A stretch of DNA of 64,000 nt from Variovorax soli NBRC 106424 (GTDB taxonomy: Bacteria > Pseudomonadota > Gammaproteobacteria > Burkholderiales > Burkholderiaceae_C). Positions 51,703 to 60,686 of this stretch are shown piece after piece. Positions within the stretch are counted from its first letter, which is position 1. Each line of letters begins with the position of its first letter. The stretch spans positions 1 through 64,000 of the forward strand of contig NZ_BCUU01000005.1 of NCBI RefSeq assembly GCF_001591385.1, written 5' to 3'. The notes beneath the pieces are model-generated. The model was given only the letters and a program-made list of their open reading frames with translations. It did not search any database and was not told the DNA's origin. The translations under genes and the position numbers were made by a program.

Positions 51703-53370
51703 ATGGCGACTCTCGTCCACCACAACATTCCCGGCGTCGTCTACCCGAGCGCCGAGCGCGCGGAAGCGGCGCTGGCCAGCGGCAGCTGGTTGGCCAACAC
51801 CGTCGGCAACGCCCTGCGCGATACCGCCCGGCGCCACCCGCAGCGCCCGGCTTTCATCGGCGACGACCGCAGCCTCGACTTCGCGCAACTCGACGAGGCG
51901 ACCGAACGCCTGGGCGCAGCGCTGCTCGAACTGGGACTGGCGCCGGGCGACCGGGCCATCTTCCAGCTGGGCACCACCGTGGAAACCACGGTCGCGCTGC
52001 TGGCCTGCTTCAAGGCCGGTATCGTGCCGGTGTGCTCGCTGCCGCAGCACCGCGAGATCGAGATCGGGCAACTCACCGAGCAATCGGGCGCGCGCGGCTA
52101 CTTCGTGCAGGCCGACTTCAGCGCCAGCTTCGACCTGCCGGCCTTCGCCGAATCGATGATGGCGCGCCACGCCTCGCTCACGCATCTCATCGTCGTGCGC
52201 GGCGAGCGCGCCGGCGCTGCCGGGCTGCAGCAGCTCATCGACGCGATGCCGCTGGAGCAAGCCCGCAAGCGCCTGGCCGATGTCCAGCTGGGGCTGGCGG
52301 ACGTGCTGAGCTTCCAGCTCTCGGGCGGCACCACCGGGGTGCCCAAGATCATCCCGCGCTTCCACGCCGAATACCTGGGCCACTCGGCCGGTTGGATGCG
52401 GCGCTGGCGCATCGATGGCGAAAGCCGCGTGATCTGGTCGCTGCCGCTGCTGCACAACGCCGGCCAGCTCTATGCGCTGATCCCGTCGGTGCTGGCGGGC
52501 GTGACGGTGGTGCTGATGTCGCGGGTGGACATTGCGCGCATGCTCGACCTGATCGGCGAGCACCGCGTCACGCATGCGTTGTCCATCGGCCCCATCGCGC
52601 CGCAACTGCTCGCCTATGCGGACATCGCGCGCCACGACCTGTCGTCGCTCAAGCTGTTCTCCACCATGAGCCGCGCCGACACGCTGGAGGCACACCTGGG
52701 CGTGCCCTGCTCCAACCTGTACGGCATCACCGAAGGCCTGCTGCTCGGCTCGCCGGCGGACTCGCCCGCGCAGGCGCGCCACATGACCCAGGGCTGCTCC
52801 GGCTGCCCGGACGACGAGATCCGCCTGCTCGACCCCGCGTCGGAACAGCTCGCGCCGGACGGCCAGCCCGGCGAGCTGTGCTTTCGCGGCCCCTCCAGCC
52901 TGACCGGCTACTTCGCCAATGCCGAGGCCAATGCCCAGTCCTTCACATCGGACGGCTTCTACCGCACCGGCGACATGGTGAGCGCGCACCGCATCGACGG
53001 CGTGCTGCACTACGCCTTCGAGGGACGGTTGCGCGACAACATCAACCGCGGCGGCGAGAAGATCGGCTGCGAAGAGGTGGAAGGCCATGTCAGCCAGCAC
53101 CCCGCCGTGGCGGATGCCAAGCTGGTGGCCATGCCCGATCCGTTCTATGGCGAGAAGGGCTGCATCTTCATCATCGCGCGCCCCGGCATGGCGGCGCCGG
53201 ACGTGAAGGCGCTCGGGCAGTTCCTGACCGCGCGCGGCCTGGCCAAGTACAAGTGCCCGGAGCGCGTGGAGGTGGTCGACGAATTTCCACTCACCCGCGT
53301 CGGCAAGGTGGACAAGCCGTCCATGAAGCGGCGCATTGCCGAACTCCTGGCGCAGGAGCGCAAGTCATGA
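51703..53370 (+). CDS. Aryl-acid AMP/CoA ligase (DhbE/salicylate-ligase-like)
   Basis: A 555-residue adenylate-forming enzyme. It activates an aromatic carboxylic acid with ATP. Seen: SFQLSGGTTGVPKIIPRFH (AMP-binding loop), SNLYGITEGLLLG, GFYRTGDMVSAH, RLRDNINRGGEKIG and the C-terminal Lys in PLTRVGKVDKPSMKRR. The style (VCSLPQHREIEIGQL) is that of 2,3-dihydroxybenzoate- and salicylate-AMP ligases. With the CoA-type hydroxylase two genes downstream, CoA thioester formation is the likely outcome. AAGGAA precedes the ATG; the stop overlaps the thioesterase start as ATGA. Confidence 0.9.
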   Translation: MATLVHHNIPGVVYPSAERAEAALASGSWLANTVGNALRDTARRHPQRPAFIGDDRSLDFAQLDEATERLGAALLELGLAPGDRAIFQLGTTVETTVALLACFKAGIVPVCSLPQHREIEIGQLTEQSGARGYFVQADFSASFDLPAFAESMMARHASLTHLIVVRGERAGAAGLQQLIDAMPLEQARKRLADVQLGLADVLSFQLSGGTTGVPKIIPRFHAEYLGHSAGWMRRWRIDGESRVIWSLPLLHNAGQLYALIPSVLAGVTVVLMSRVDIARMLDLIGEHRVTHALSIGPIAPQLLAYADIARHDLSSLKLFSTMSRADTLEAHLGVPCSNLYGITEGLLLGSPADSPAQARHMTQGCSGCPDDEIRLLDPASEQLAPDGQPGELCFRGPSSLTGYFANAEANAQSFTSDGFYRTGDMVSAHRIDGVLHYAFEGRLRDNINRGGEKIGCEEVEGHVSQHPAVADAKLVAMPDPFYGEKGCIFIIARPGMAAPDVKALGQFLTARGLAKYKCPERVEVVDEFPLTRVGKVDKPSMKRRIAELLAQERKS

Positions 53371-53864
53371 GCGCGCTCGTGCCCATCGAGTACCTGCTCA
53401 GCGAACGGCCGCTGGTGGTGCGCCGCCGCGTGAAGTGGGGCGAATGCGACCCGGCCGGCGTGGTCTACACAGCCACTTTCGCCGATTACGTGATCTCAGC
53501 GGCCGAGCTGTTCTACGGCGCCCTGCTGGGCACCACGCCGCAGCGCGCCAAGAGCGAGCAGGGTTTCGGCACGCCCAGCAAGGCGCTCTCGTTCGAGTTC
53601 ATCCGCTCCCTGCGCCCTGATGACGAGTTCGACATGACCGTGCGTGTGGTCGACGTGCGCCAGCGCACCTACGTGCTCGACGTGATCGCCACCACGCCGC
53701 AAGGCGAGGCGGTGTTCAACGCGCGCCTGACGCCGGTGTGCGTGGCGCGTCCCGAGCGCCGCTCCATCGACATCCCGCCGGCATTCCGCCAGGCCCTGCT
53801 GGACTACCAGCGTGACGGCGGCGGCCCCCTCACCCTCGCCACCTCACAGGAAGACGCATCATGA
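53367..53864 (+). CDS. Acyl-CoA thioesterase, 4-hydroxybenzoyl-CoA thioesterase fold
   Basis: A 165-residue hot-dog-fold thioesterase: VKWGECDPAGVVYTATFADYV carries the catalytic Asp and the start of the central helix; SFEFIRSLRPDDEFDMTVRV follows. It would release the aromatic acid from CoA after ring hydroxylation, as in salicylate and anthranilate CoA pathways. Coupled by ATGA overlaps to both the ligase and the monooxygenase, so the three act as a unit. Confidence 0.9.
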   Translation: MSALVPIEYLLSERPLVVRRRVKWGECDPAGVVYTATFADYVISAAELFYGALLGTTPQRAKSEQGFGTPSKALSFEFIRSLRPDDEFDMTVRVVDVRQRTYVLDVIATTPQGEAVFNARLTPVCVARPERRSIDIPPAFRQALLDYQRDGGGPLTLATSQEDAS

Positions 53865-54997
53865 AGATCGACATCGTCGGCGCCGGCCCGGCCGGCCTGT
53901 ATTTCGCGCTGCTGGCCAAGAAGCACGATCCGTCGCACCGGATCCGCGTCTTCGAGCAGAACGCCGAAGGCGCCACCTACGGCTGGGGCGTGGTCTTCTC
54001 CGACATCGGCCTGTCCTTCCTCAAGGAAGCCGATGCGGCCTTCTACGAGGAATTCATCGCCCACCACGAGCGCTGCGACTACATGGAGGTGGTGCACCGC
54101 GGCACCCATGTGCAGGTGCACGGCAACCACTTCTCGCGCACCTCGCGCATCGACATGCTGCGCGTGCTGCAGCACGCGTGCGAACGTGAAGGCATTCGCA
54201 TCGAGTACGGCAAGCGCATCGAGAATGCTCGCGAACTCGCCGCCGACTGCGACCTGCTGGTGGCCGCCGACGGCGGCAACAGCGCGGTGCGCACGCAGCT
54301 GGCCGAGCACTTCCGTCCGCGCTTCACCAAGCGCCGCAACAAGTTCGCCTGGTACGGCACGCACCAGCGCTTCCATCCCGTCTCGCTGATCTTCCGCGAG
54401 ACCGAGCACGGCGTGTTCATCGCGCACAGCTACCAGTACAGCCCGCAGCTGTCGACCTTCCTGGTCGAGGTGGACCCCGACACCTGGCAGCGCGCCGGCC
54501 TGGACACAGCCAGCGAGGACGAGAGCCGGCGCTTGTGCGCCGAGGTGTTCCGCCCCGAGTTGGGCAGCAACGAGCTGCTCACCAACCGCTCGCTCTGGTT
54601 CGAGGCCAACATTGTCAGCAACGAAGTCTGGAGCCACGGCAATATCGTGCTGCTGGGCGACGCGCTGCGCACGGTGCACTTCTCGCTCGGCTCGGGCACG
54701 CGCATGGCCATGCAGGATGCGATCGCGCTGCACAAGGGCGTAGCCGCCAACCCCGGCGACCTGCCGGCCGCCCTCGCCGCCTTCGAGGCCGCGCGGCGCG
54801 ACTCGTCCAGCAGCTTCCAGCAGTCGGCCAGCCTCAGCCTGGACTGGTACGAGAACGTGGGCGACAAGATGCACCTGGACCCGGTGAGCTTCGCCTACGA
54901 CTACATGCGCCGCACGGGCAAGGTCAGCCACGACGACCTCAAGCAGCGCGACCCGCTTTTCGCCCGCGCCTACGAAGCGCTCCAACCCGCCGCCTGA
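53861..54997 (+). CDS. Salicylyl-CoA 5-hydroxylase-like FAD monooxygenase
   Basis: A 378-residue flavoprotein: KIDIVGAGPAGLYFALLAKK (FAD), TYGWGVVFSDIGLSFL, LLVAADGGNSAVR, and VLLGDALRTVHFSLGSGTRM. The GWGVVFSD sentence and the length are typical of the SdgC/anthraniloyl-CoA monooxygenase N-terminal domain family, which hydroxylates aryl-CoA thioesters. The substrate is therefore expected to be the CoA ester made by the ligase upstream. ATGA overlap with the thioesterase gene. Confidence 0.88.
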   Translation: MKIDIVGAGPAGLYFALLAKKHDPSHRIRVFEQNAEGATYGWGVVFSDIGLSFLKEADAAFYEEFIAHHERCDYMEVVHRGTHVQVHGNHFSRTSRIDMLRVLQHACEREGIRIEYGKRIENARELAADCDLLVAADGGNSAVRTQLAEHFRPRFTKRRNKFAWYGTHQRFHPVSLIFRETEHGVFIAHSYQYSPQLSTFLVEVDPDTWQRAGLDTASEDESRRLCAEVFRPELGSNELLTNRSLWFEANIVSNEVWSHGNIVLLGDALRTVHFSLGSGTRMAMQDAIALHKGVAANPGDLPAALAAFEAARRDSSSSFQQSASLSLDWYENVGDKMHLDPVSFAYDYMRRTGKVSHDDLKQRDPLFARAYEALQPAA

Positions 54998-55029
54998 GCG
55001 CGGCACGTTCCACCCTCCAGGAGACCTCC

Positions 55030-56031
55030 ATGTCCTCGCTCTCTCGCGCGCTGACGCGGCGCGCGGCGGTGCTGTGCACCTTCGCCGCCTGCACACTCGC
55101 CACTACCGCGCTGCATGCGCAGCCAGGCAGCTACCCGAGCCAGCTCGTCAAGGCGGTGCTGCCTTACTCCGCGGGCAGCGGCCCCGACTCCGTGATGCGC
55201 AATGTCAGCGAGCTGCTCACTTCCGACTGGAACCAGCCCGTGGTGATCGACAACAAGCCCGGAGCCAACGGCTGGCTGGCCATCGGCGAAGTCAACCGGG
55301 CCAAGCCGGACGGCCACACGCTGCTGGTGTTGGACAGCACCTACATGGCGCTGCAGCCGCATCTCTACAAGAAGCTGCCCTTCGACCCCGTGCGCGATTT
55401 CGAACCGGTGGCGGGCCTGTACAACACCGGCTTCTTCATCGTGGTCGGCGCCAACTCGCCCTGGAAGTCCGCCGCCGACCTCATCGCGGCCGCCAAGGCC
55501 AAGCCCGGCGGCGTGAGCTACGGCAGCTGGGGCGTGGGCAGCGTCGCCCAGGTGGGTACGGCGCAGCTGGAGGCGGCCTCGGGCATCCAGATGATGCATG
55601 TGCCCTTCAAGGAACTGCCGCAGCTCTACGCCGCGGTGTCCACCGGCGAGGTGGACTGGGCCTTCGGCTCCGCGGCGACCGTGGCCCCGTTGTTCAAGGG
55701 TGGCAAGGTCAGGCTGCTGGCCTACGCGGGCGCCAAGCGGCTGCCCGGCTACGAGAGTGTGCCGACCCTGGCCGAGTCTGGCGGGCCATCGGGCGTCGAG
55801 GTGGGCACCTGGGTGGGGGTGTACGCGCCCAAGAACACGCCCAAGGCCGCCATCGAGCGCATCCGCGCGGGCATTGGCAAGAGCCTGGAGCAGCCGAGCT
55901 TGCGCGAGCGCCTGGCGGTCTTCGGCTTCCAGGCGTGGAACGTCGGGCCCGCCGAACTGGCGCGCGCGCAGGCCACCGACACGCAGCGCTTTGCCCAGGT
56001 GGTGCAACGCGCACGCATCTCGCTCGACTGA
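55030..56031 (+). CDS. Bug-family (TTT) periplasmic binding protein
   Basis: A 333-residue Bug receptor; signal peptide with TRRAAVL, ending near ALHAQPGS. It then reads YPSQLVKAVLPYSAGSGPDS, VIDNKPGANGWLAIGEVNRA and HVPFKELPQLYAAVSTGEV. It lacks the usual PPGG turn (YSAGSGPDS instead), a variation in the ligand pocket region. Placed inside the aryl-CoA operon, so its ligand is probably the aromatic acid. Confidence 0.91.
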   Translation: MSSLSRALTRRAAVLCTFAACTLATTALHAQPGSYPSQLVKAVLPYSAGSGPDSVMRNVSELLTSDWNQPVVIDNKPGANGWLAIGEVNRAKPDGHTLLVLDSTYMALQPHLYKKLPFDPVRDFEPVAGLYNTGFFIVVGANSPWKSAADLIAAAKAKPGGVSYGSWGVGSVAQVGTAQLEAASGIQMMHVPFKELPQLYAAVSTGEVDWAFGSAATVAPLFKGGKVRLLAYAGAKRLPGYESVPTLAESGGPSGVEVGTWVGVYAPKNTPKAAIERIRAGIGKSLEQPSLRERLAVFGFQAWNVGPAELARAQATDTQRFAQVVQRARISLD

Positions 56032-56054
56032 CCCTCCAGAAAAAGGACTTCTCC

Positions 56055-56801
56055 ATGCCCAGAACATTCCGCATCGGCCAGATCGTGCCAAGTTCCAACA
56101 CCACGATGGAGACCGAGATTCCCGCCATGCTGCGCGCGCGCGAGGCGCTGCGGCCCGAGGAGCACTTCACCTTCCACTCCAGCCGCATGCGCATGCACAA
56201 AGTGACCAAGGAGGAGCTGGCCGCGATGAACAAGGAAGGCCTGCGCTGCGCCGCCGAGCTGGCCGACGCGCGGGTCGACGTGATGAGCACGGCCTGCCTG
56301 GTAGCCATCATGGCCATGGGCCTGGGCTACCACCGCCAGACCGAGCAGGAACTCACCGAGGTGGCGCGGGCGAACCATTGCCTCGCCCCGGTCATGACCT
56401 CGGCCGGCGCGCTGGTGGAGGGGCTGAAGACCCTGGGCGCCAGGCGCGTGTCGATCATGGCGCCCTACATGCGGCCCCTGACGGACCTGGTGGTGCAGTA
56501 CATCGAGAACGAAGGCATCGAGGTGATCGACTCCATCTGCTTCGAGATTCCGGACAACCTCGAAGTCGGGCGCCGCGACCCGCTGCAACTTCTGGACGAC
56601 GTGAAGCGCCTCAATACCAAGGGCGCGGACGTGATCGTCGCCTCCGCCTGCGTACAGATGCCCTCGCTGCCCGCCGTGCAGCGCATCCAGGACATGACCG
56701 GCATCCCCACCGTGTCCACCGCGGTGTGCACCGTGCGCCGCATGCTGGAGCATCTGAAGCTGGCGCCGGTGGTGCCCGGCGCCGGCGCGCTGCTCGCCTG
56801 A
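56055..56801 (+). CDS. Maleate cis-trans isomerase
   Basis: A 248-residue Asp/Glu-racemase-fold enzyme: maleate to fumarate. The start RIGQIVPSSNTTMETEIPAM, the first catalytic Cys in VDVMSTACLVAIMAMG, APYMRPLTDLVV and the second Cys in VASACVQMPSLPAVQ match maleate isomerases (NicE/MaiA) closely. In known pathways maleate comes from nicotinate-type ring cleavage through N-formylmaleamate and maleamate, not from gentisate. Its presence here says the module ends at maleate. It lies 23 bp after the Bug gene and 32 bp before a hydrolase. Confidence 0.93.
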   Translation: MPRTFRIGQIVPSSNTTMETEIPAMLRAREALRPEEHFTFHSSRMRMHKVTKEELAAMNKEGLRCAAELADARVDVMSTACLVAIMAMGLGYHRQTEQELTEVARANHCLAPVMTSAGALVEGLKTLGARRVSIMAPYMRPLTDLVVQYIENEGIEVIDSICFEIPDNLEVGRRDPLQLLDDVKRLNTKGADVIVASACVQMPSLPAVQRIQDMTGIPTVSTAVCTVRRMLEHLKLAPVVPGAGALLA

Positions 56802-56833
56802 CGCGAAGCCTTCTTCAAGCCAAAGGACAAGCG

Positions 56834-57688
56834 ATGAAGACCGAGGACTGCTTTGTCGACACCCCGGCAGGTCGCCTGTCCGGGCGCCTTTCCGGCCCAA
56901 AGTCGCGCCCACGCGGGCTGGTGGTGGCGCTTCACGGCGGCACCTACGACGCCGGTTACTACGACATGGGGCCGGACTCGCTGCTGTCGCTGGGCGCGGC
57001 GCTGGACCTGTGCGTCCTGGCCCTGGACCGGCCCGGCTACGGCTTGGGACGCGCCCTCGATTCGCGCTGGTTGTCCTTCGACGGACAAGTCCAGCTCCTG
57101 GCCGCGGCCCTGGATCGGGCCGCGGGCGACATCGATCCGGAGACCGGCGTGGTGCTCATGGGCCACTCGATCGGCGGCATGCTGGCCCTGCGCGTGGCGG
57201 CCGAGGCGAAGCAGGCGCTGCGCGGCGTGGAGGTCAGCGGCATCGGGTTGCAGTGGCGCCCCGGCATGCAGGAGTTGTGGAGCTCGTTTGTCGGCGACCA
57301 GGCTGCGATCGACGTGCCGCCACAGGCCCACGCGCATGTGATGTTCGGGCCGCCCGGAACCTATGCCGAGAGTCGGCTGGCGCTCGATGCGCAGTTGCTC
57401 CGGCCCATGCCCATGCCCGAACTCATGGACGTGGTCCGCTGGGCAGATGCCTTCCCCTCGGTGGCCCGCGGCGTGACGGCCCCAGTGAGCATCACCTTTC
57501 CGGAGAACGACAACATTTGGATGACCGATGCGGATGCACGGGCCTGCGCTGCCGCCCTGTTCACGCACGCCGCGTCCGTCCGTGTCGAACTGCTGCCACA
57601 AGCTGGGCACTGCATCGAACTGCACAAGCGGGCCCGCAGCTACTGCCTGCGCCAACTCGCGTTCGCCGAGGAGTGCCTGGGCTACTGA
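56834..57688 (+). CDS. Alpha/beta hydrolase, 284 aa
   Basis: A 284-residue hydrolase: oxyanion region ALHGGTYDAGYYDMG, nucleophile elbow VLMGHSIGGMLAL (Ser), Asp in SITFPENDNIW and His in PQAGHCIELH. AAAGGA precedes the ATG. Next to maleate isomerase, an N-formylmaleamate deformylase or other amide/ester hydrolase role is attractive but unproven. Its 3' end overlaps the convergent AraC gene by 7 bp. Confidence 0.85.
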   Translation: MKTEDCFVDTPAGRLSGRLSGPKSRPRGLVVALHGGTYDAGYYDMGPDSLLSLGAALDLCVLALDRPGYGLGRALDSRWLSFDGQVQLLAAALDRAAGDIDPETGVVLMGHSIGGMLALRVAAEAKQALRGVEVSGIGLQWRPGMQELWSSFVGDQAAIDVPPQAHAHVMFGPPGTYAESRLALDAQLLRPMPMPELMDVVRWADAFPSVARGVTAPVSITFPENDNIWMTDADARACAAALFTHAASVRVELLPQAGHCIELHKRARSYCLRQLAFAEECLGY

Positions 57689-58767
57689 TGCGGCCGGGCC
57701 TGGGACTGCGGTTCGTTCTCCATCTGCTCCAGGCGCCAGCGGGCGCGCGGCGCCCGTTGCGTGTATTGCCGGCGATAGTCGGCGGGCGTCAGGCCGAACT
57801 TGCGCTTGAAGGCCCGCCGGAACGCGGTGACATCGACGTAGCCGCAATCGTTGGCGATGTCCTCCACTGACCGCAGCGTCACTTCAAGCCACATCTGGCT
57901 CTTCCTCATGCGCACGTCCGTGAGGAATTCATGGGGCGCAGTGCCCAACTGGCTCTTGAACAGCCGGCCCAGGGTTCTCTCGCTCACCGCGGCGTGCCGC
58001 GCGGCGTCCGCCACGGTGATGGCGGTCTGCGCATAGGTCGTCATCCACTGGACCGCGCGGTAGAGCGGGCTGTCGCGCGTGAGGCCGCCAACCTTCTCGA
58101 TGGGCAGGGTCGATGCGATGAACTGCCTGCTCGCGTCGAAGACCAGCCGGTCCCGCGATGCACCCGCCAGGCCCTCGAGGCCGGCGCGCGCCATTAATTC
58201 CAACACGCATTCGTAGGCTAGCGAAGGCGTGCTCGCCAGCAGGATGCGCTCGGTGGCAAGGACGATCGGCTCGTTGGAGATCACGGCGTCCGGATAGGCC
58301 CGCCCGAAGCCCGCTTGATAGGCCCAGTGCACAGGCACCCGGCGCCCACCGAGCGCGCCGGCCGCGGCCACCATCCATACGCCGGCTCCCACTGCGCACA
58401 CCAAGCGGTTTTCCATCACGGCGGCGCGAATCTGGCGCAGCGCGGCCTCGTCGGCTTCAATGCTCGCGCGCAGTTGAGGCACGGAGACCATTTCCAGCGG
58501 CGGGACAAGGAGCGCTCGCTCGCGTGCGCCCTCGGGCGCGCCTGGCGGCATGAAACCGGCGGGGATCGACGCTTGGGCCGTGGCGGGCGGCTGTCTATCA
58601 AGGCAGCGCCAGGTCACCACATGCCGGGATGCGCGCCCGCTTCGGCTGCGCTCGAAGCTGTTGGCCGTGCGAAATACATCGACTGCGGCGTGGATCACCC
58701 CGTCGAGCGCGCCGGCAGGCCGCAGCAGGTCGACATGGAGGGGGTAGTTGTCTGAAACGGCACCCAC
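57682..58767 (-). CDS. AraC-family regulator with DJ-1/GATase1-like N-terminal domain
   Basis: A 361-residue regulator, GTG start at 58767 (no ATG available). Residues about 8-200 form a GATase1/DJ-1-like sensor domain (AVMENRLVCAVGAGVWMVAAAGAL contains the usual Gly-rich elbow). The C-terminal AraC part carries two helix-turn-helix motifs: ITVADAARHAAVSERTLGRLFKSQLG and VEDIANDCGYVDVTAFRRAFKRKFG. Divergent from the hydrolase/Bug pair at 58872, it probably activates that pair or the aryl-CoA operon. Confidence 0.9.
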   Translation of the reverse strand: MGAVSDNYPLHVDLLRPAGALDGVIHAAVDVFRTANSFERSRSGRASRHVVTWRCLDRQPPATAQASIPAGFMPPGAPEGARERALLVPPLEMVSVPQLRASIEADEAALRQIRAAVMENRLVCAVGAGVWMVAAAGALGGRRVPVHWAYQAGFGRAYPDAVISNEPIVLATERILLASTPSLAYECVLELMARAGLEGLAGASRDRLVFDASRQFIASTLPIEKVGGLTRDSPLYRAVQWMTTYAQTAITVADAARHAAVSERTLGRLFKSQLGTAPHEFLTDVRMRKSQMWLEVTLRSVEDIANDCGYVDVTAFRRAFKRKFGLTPADYRRQYTQRAPRARWRLEQMENEPQSQARPHQ

Positions 58768-58871
58768 GATGTCCGGTTATAGCACGCTGGTTTTCCGAGG
58801 AAGGATCAAGAATTTCAGTGCGCGCACCGATCGATCTTTCTTATTTATTCCAACCTATTCAGGAGACCCGA

Positions 58872-59660
58872 ATGTCTTACGTCACCTCATTCGACGGCAC
58901 CCGCATCTACTACGAAACCTACGGCCAGGGAAAGCCTCTTCTTTTCATTCACGGTGGCGGTGGCAACACGATCTGCTGGTATCAGCAGGTGCCGTTTTTC
59001 GCGAAGAAATACAAGGTCATCGTGATGGACCTGCGCGGCTTCAAGAATTCGCCCTGCCCGGTGGAACTCAACCACACCCGCCATTACCCGGCCGACGTGC
59101 TCGCCCTGCTCGACCACGAAGGCATCGACAAGGTCAACCTGGTGTGCCAGTCGCTGGGCGCCTGGGCCGGCCTGCCGCTGGCCGTGAAGCACCCCGAGCG
59201 GGTCGAGTCGCTGTTCATCAGCGGCTCGCCCACCCCCGCCTATTCCCCGCAGACCTGGCAGATCCTCACCAACGCCGGCGAAGTCTTCGACGCCGCCGGG
59301 AAGGATTTACGCAGCAAGAGCGTGGGCTGGAACCGCCAGAACGTCGAAGCCCACCCCGAGATGCTGCACCTGTATAGCTGCATCAAGGCGCTCAATCCGG
59401 CCGGCTTCACGGCGCGCACCATGCAGTCCGACGATGTGAAGATTCACCCGGAAGAATTCAATAACTACAAGATTCCGACCCTGATGACTGGCGGCAGCCA
59501 CGACGATTTCCTGACCCCCGACAGCCACCATCTGGTTGCGGCGCTCATTCCAGGCGCGAGCAAATACACCTTCGAAAATTCCGGGCATTCACCTTATTTC
59601 GAATCGGCCGATGAATTCAATCGAGTTCTTGCCGAATTCCTGAAAAAGACGATCGATTGA
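58872..59660 (+). CDS. Alpha/beta hydrolase, 262 aa
   Basis: A 262-residue hydrolase. HGGGGNTICWYQQV (oxyanion), NLVCQSLGAWAGLPLAV with Ser in CQSLGAW, Asp in THDDFLTPDSHH-like GGSHDDFLTPD and His in FENSGHSPYFE. The style is of the meta-cleavage and dienelactone-type hydrolases. AGGAGA lies upstream of the ATG. Together with the next Bug gene it forms a pair divergent from the AraC gene. Codon use is slightly less GC-rich than the rest. Confidence 0.88.
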   Translation: MSYVTSFDGTRIYYETYGQGKPLLFIHGGGGNTICWYQQVPFFAKKYKVIVMDLRGFKNSPCPVELNHTRHYPADVLALLDHEGIDKVNLVCQSLGAWAGLPLAVKHPERVESLFISGSPTPAYSPQTWQILTNAGEVFDAAGKDLRSKSVGWNRQNVEAHPEMLHLYSCIKALNPAGFTARTMQSDDVKIHPEEFNNYKIPTLMTGGSHDDFLTPDSHHLVAALIPGASKYTFENSGHSPYFESADEFNRVLAEFLKKTID

Positions 59661-59702
59661 GCGTTGATTCAATTTTAAATTCATCGATTAAAGGAATTGA
59701 AA

Positions 59703-60686
59703 ATGACTGCCACAAGAAGAACCTCCAGCCTCGCCCTGGCCGCCGCGCTCGCCCTTGGAGGCGCCGCCGCCGTGGCGCAAACGGCATACCCATCCAGGCC
59801 CGTGAAATGGGTTATCCCTTCGCCCGCGGGCTCGCCCATCGACGCCGTCGGGCGCAAGCTGGGCGAGCTGGCTTCGGCGCGCATCGGCGCACCAGTCGTG
59901 ATCGACAACAAGCCCGGCGGCGCCGGCACCATCGGCGCGGGAGAAGTGGCCCGCGCCAAGCCGGACGGCTACACCCTGCTGCTGAGCGTGGGTGATCCGC
60001 TCATCTCCGCCGTGGCGACCATGAAGATCCCCTACAAGCCCGAGCGCGACTTCAAGCTCATCAGCAAGATCGCGGCCTCTGGGCCAGTGCTCATCGCGTC
60101 CAAGGCGGTGAAGGCCAACACGCTGACGGAGCTGGTGCGCGACGCCAAAGCATCGGCCGAGCCCCTCACTTACGGCTCGTACGGGCCGGGCTCTTATCCC
60201 CAGCTGATCATGGAGACGATGGGCAAGCAGGCGTCGATCAAGTTCACCGAGGTGCCCTACAAGGGCTCGCCGCCTGCGCTGACCGACCTGATGGGCGGCA
60301 CGCTGGCGCTGTCCTTCACCTCGACCAACATCGCGGCGCCGCTCATCGCGGATGGCAAGGTCAAGGCGATTGCCGTCATCGGCGACCAGCGCTCGCCGCT
60401 GCTGCCGCAGGTCCAGACCTTCGCCGAGGCGGGCTACAAGTCCTTCGTCTTCCACAACAAGGTCTGGGTGGGCCTGGCCGGGCCCGCGGCGCTGCCGGAC
60501 GAGGTGCTGCAGAAGCTCTCGGCGGCCGTTCAACAGTCGGTGCGCGACCCGGCCTTTGGCCAGTACCTACAGAACATCGGCTTCGATGCGGTGGGCAATT
60601 CGCCGAGCGAATTTCTCAGCGAATACCGCGAGGAATTCTCAGTCGTGCCGAAGCTGATCAAGGAACTCGGGGTCGTTGTGCAGTAG
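59703..60686 (+). CDS. Bug-family (TTT) periplasmic binding protein
   Basis: A 327-residue Bug receptor from ATG 59703 (AAGGA upstream). Signal peptide ending AAVAQTAY at about 26; then YPSRPVKWVIPSPAGSPIDA, VIDNKPGGAGTIGAGEVARA and EVPYKGSPPALTDLMGGTL. Fifth Bug gene of the window and last gene of the catabolic block. Confidence 0.92.
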   Translation: MTATRRTSSLALAAALALGGAAAVAQTAYPSRPVKWVIPSPAGSPIDAVGRKLGELASARIGAPVVIDNKPGGAGTIGAGEVARAKPDGYTLLLSVGDPLISAVATMKIPYKPERDFKLISKIAASGPVLIASKAVKANTLTELVRDAKASAEPLTYGSYGPGSYPQLIMETMGKQASIKFTEVPYKGSPPALTDLMGGTLALSFTSTNIAAPLIADGKVKAIAVIGDQRSPLLPQVQTFAEAGYKSFVFHNKVWVGLAGPAALPDEVLQKLSAAVQQSVRDPAFGQYLQNIGFDAVGNSPSEFLSEYREEFSVVPKLIKELGVVVQ

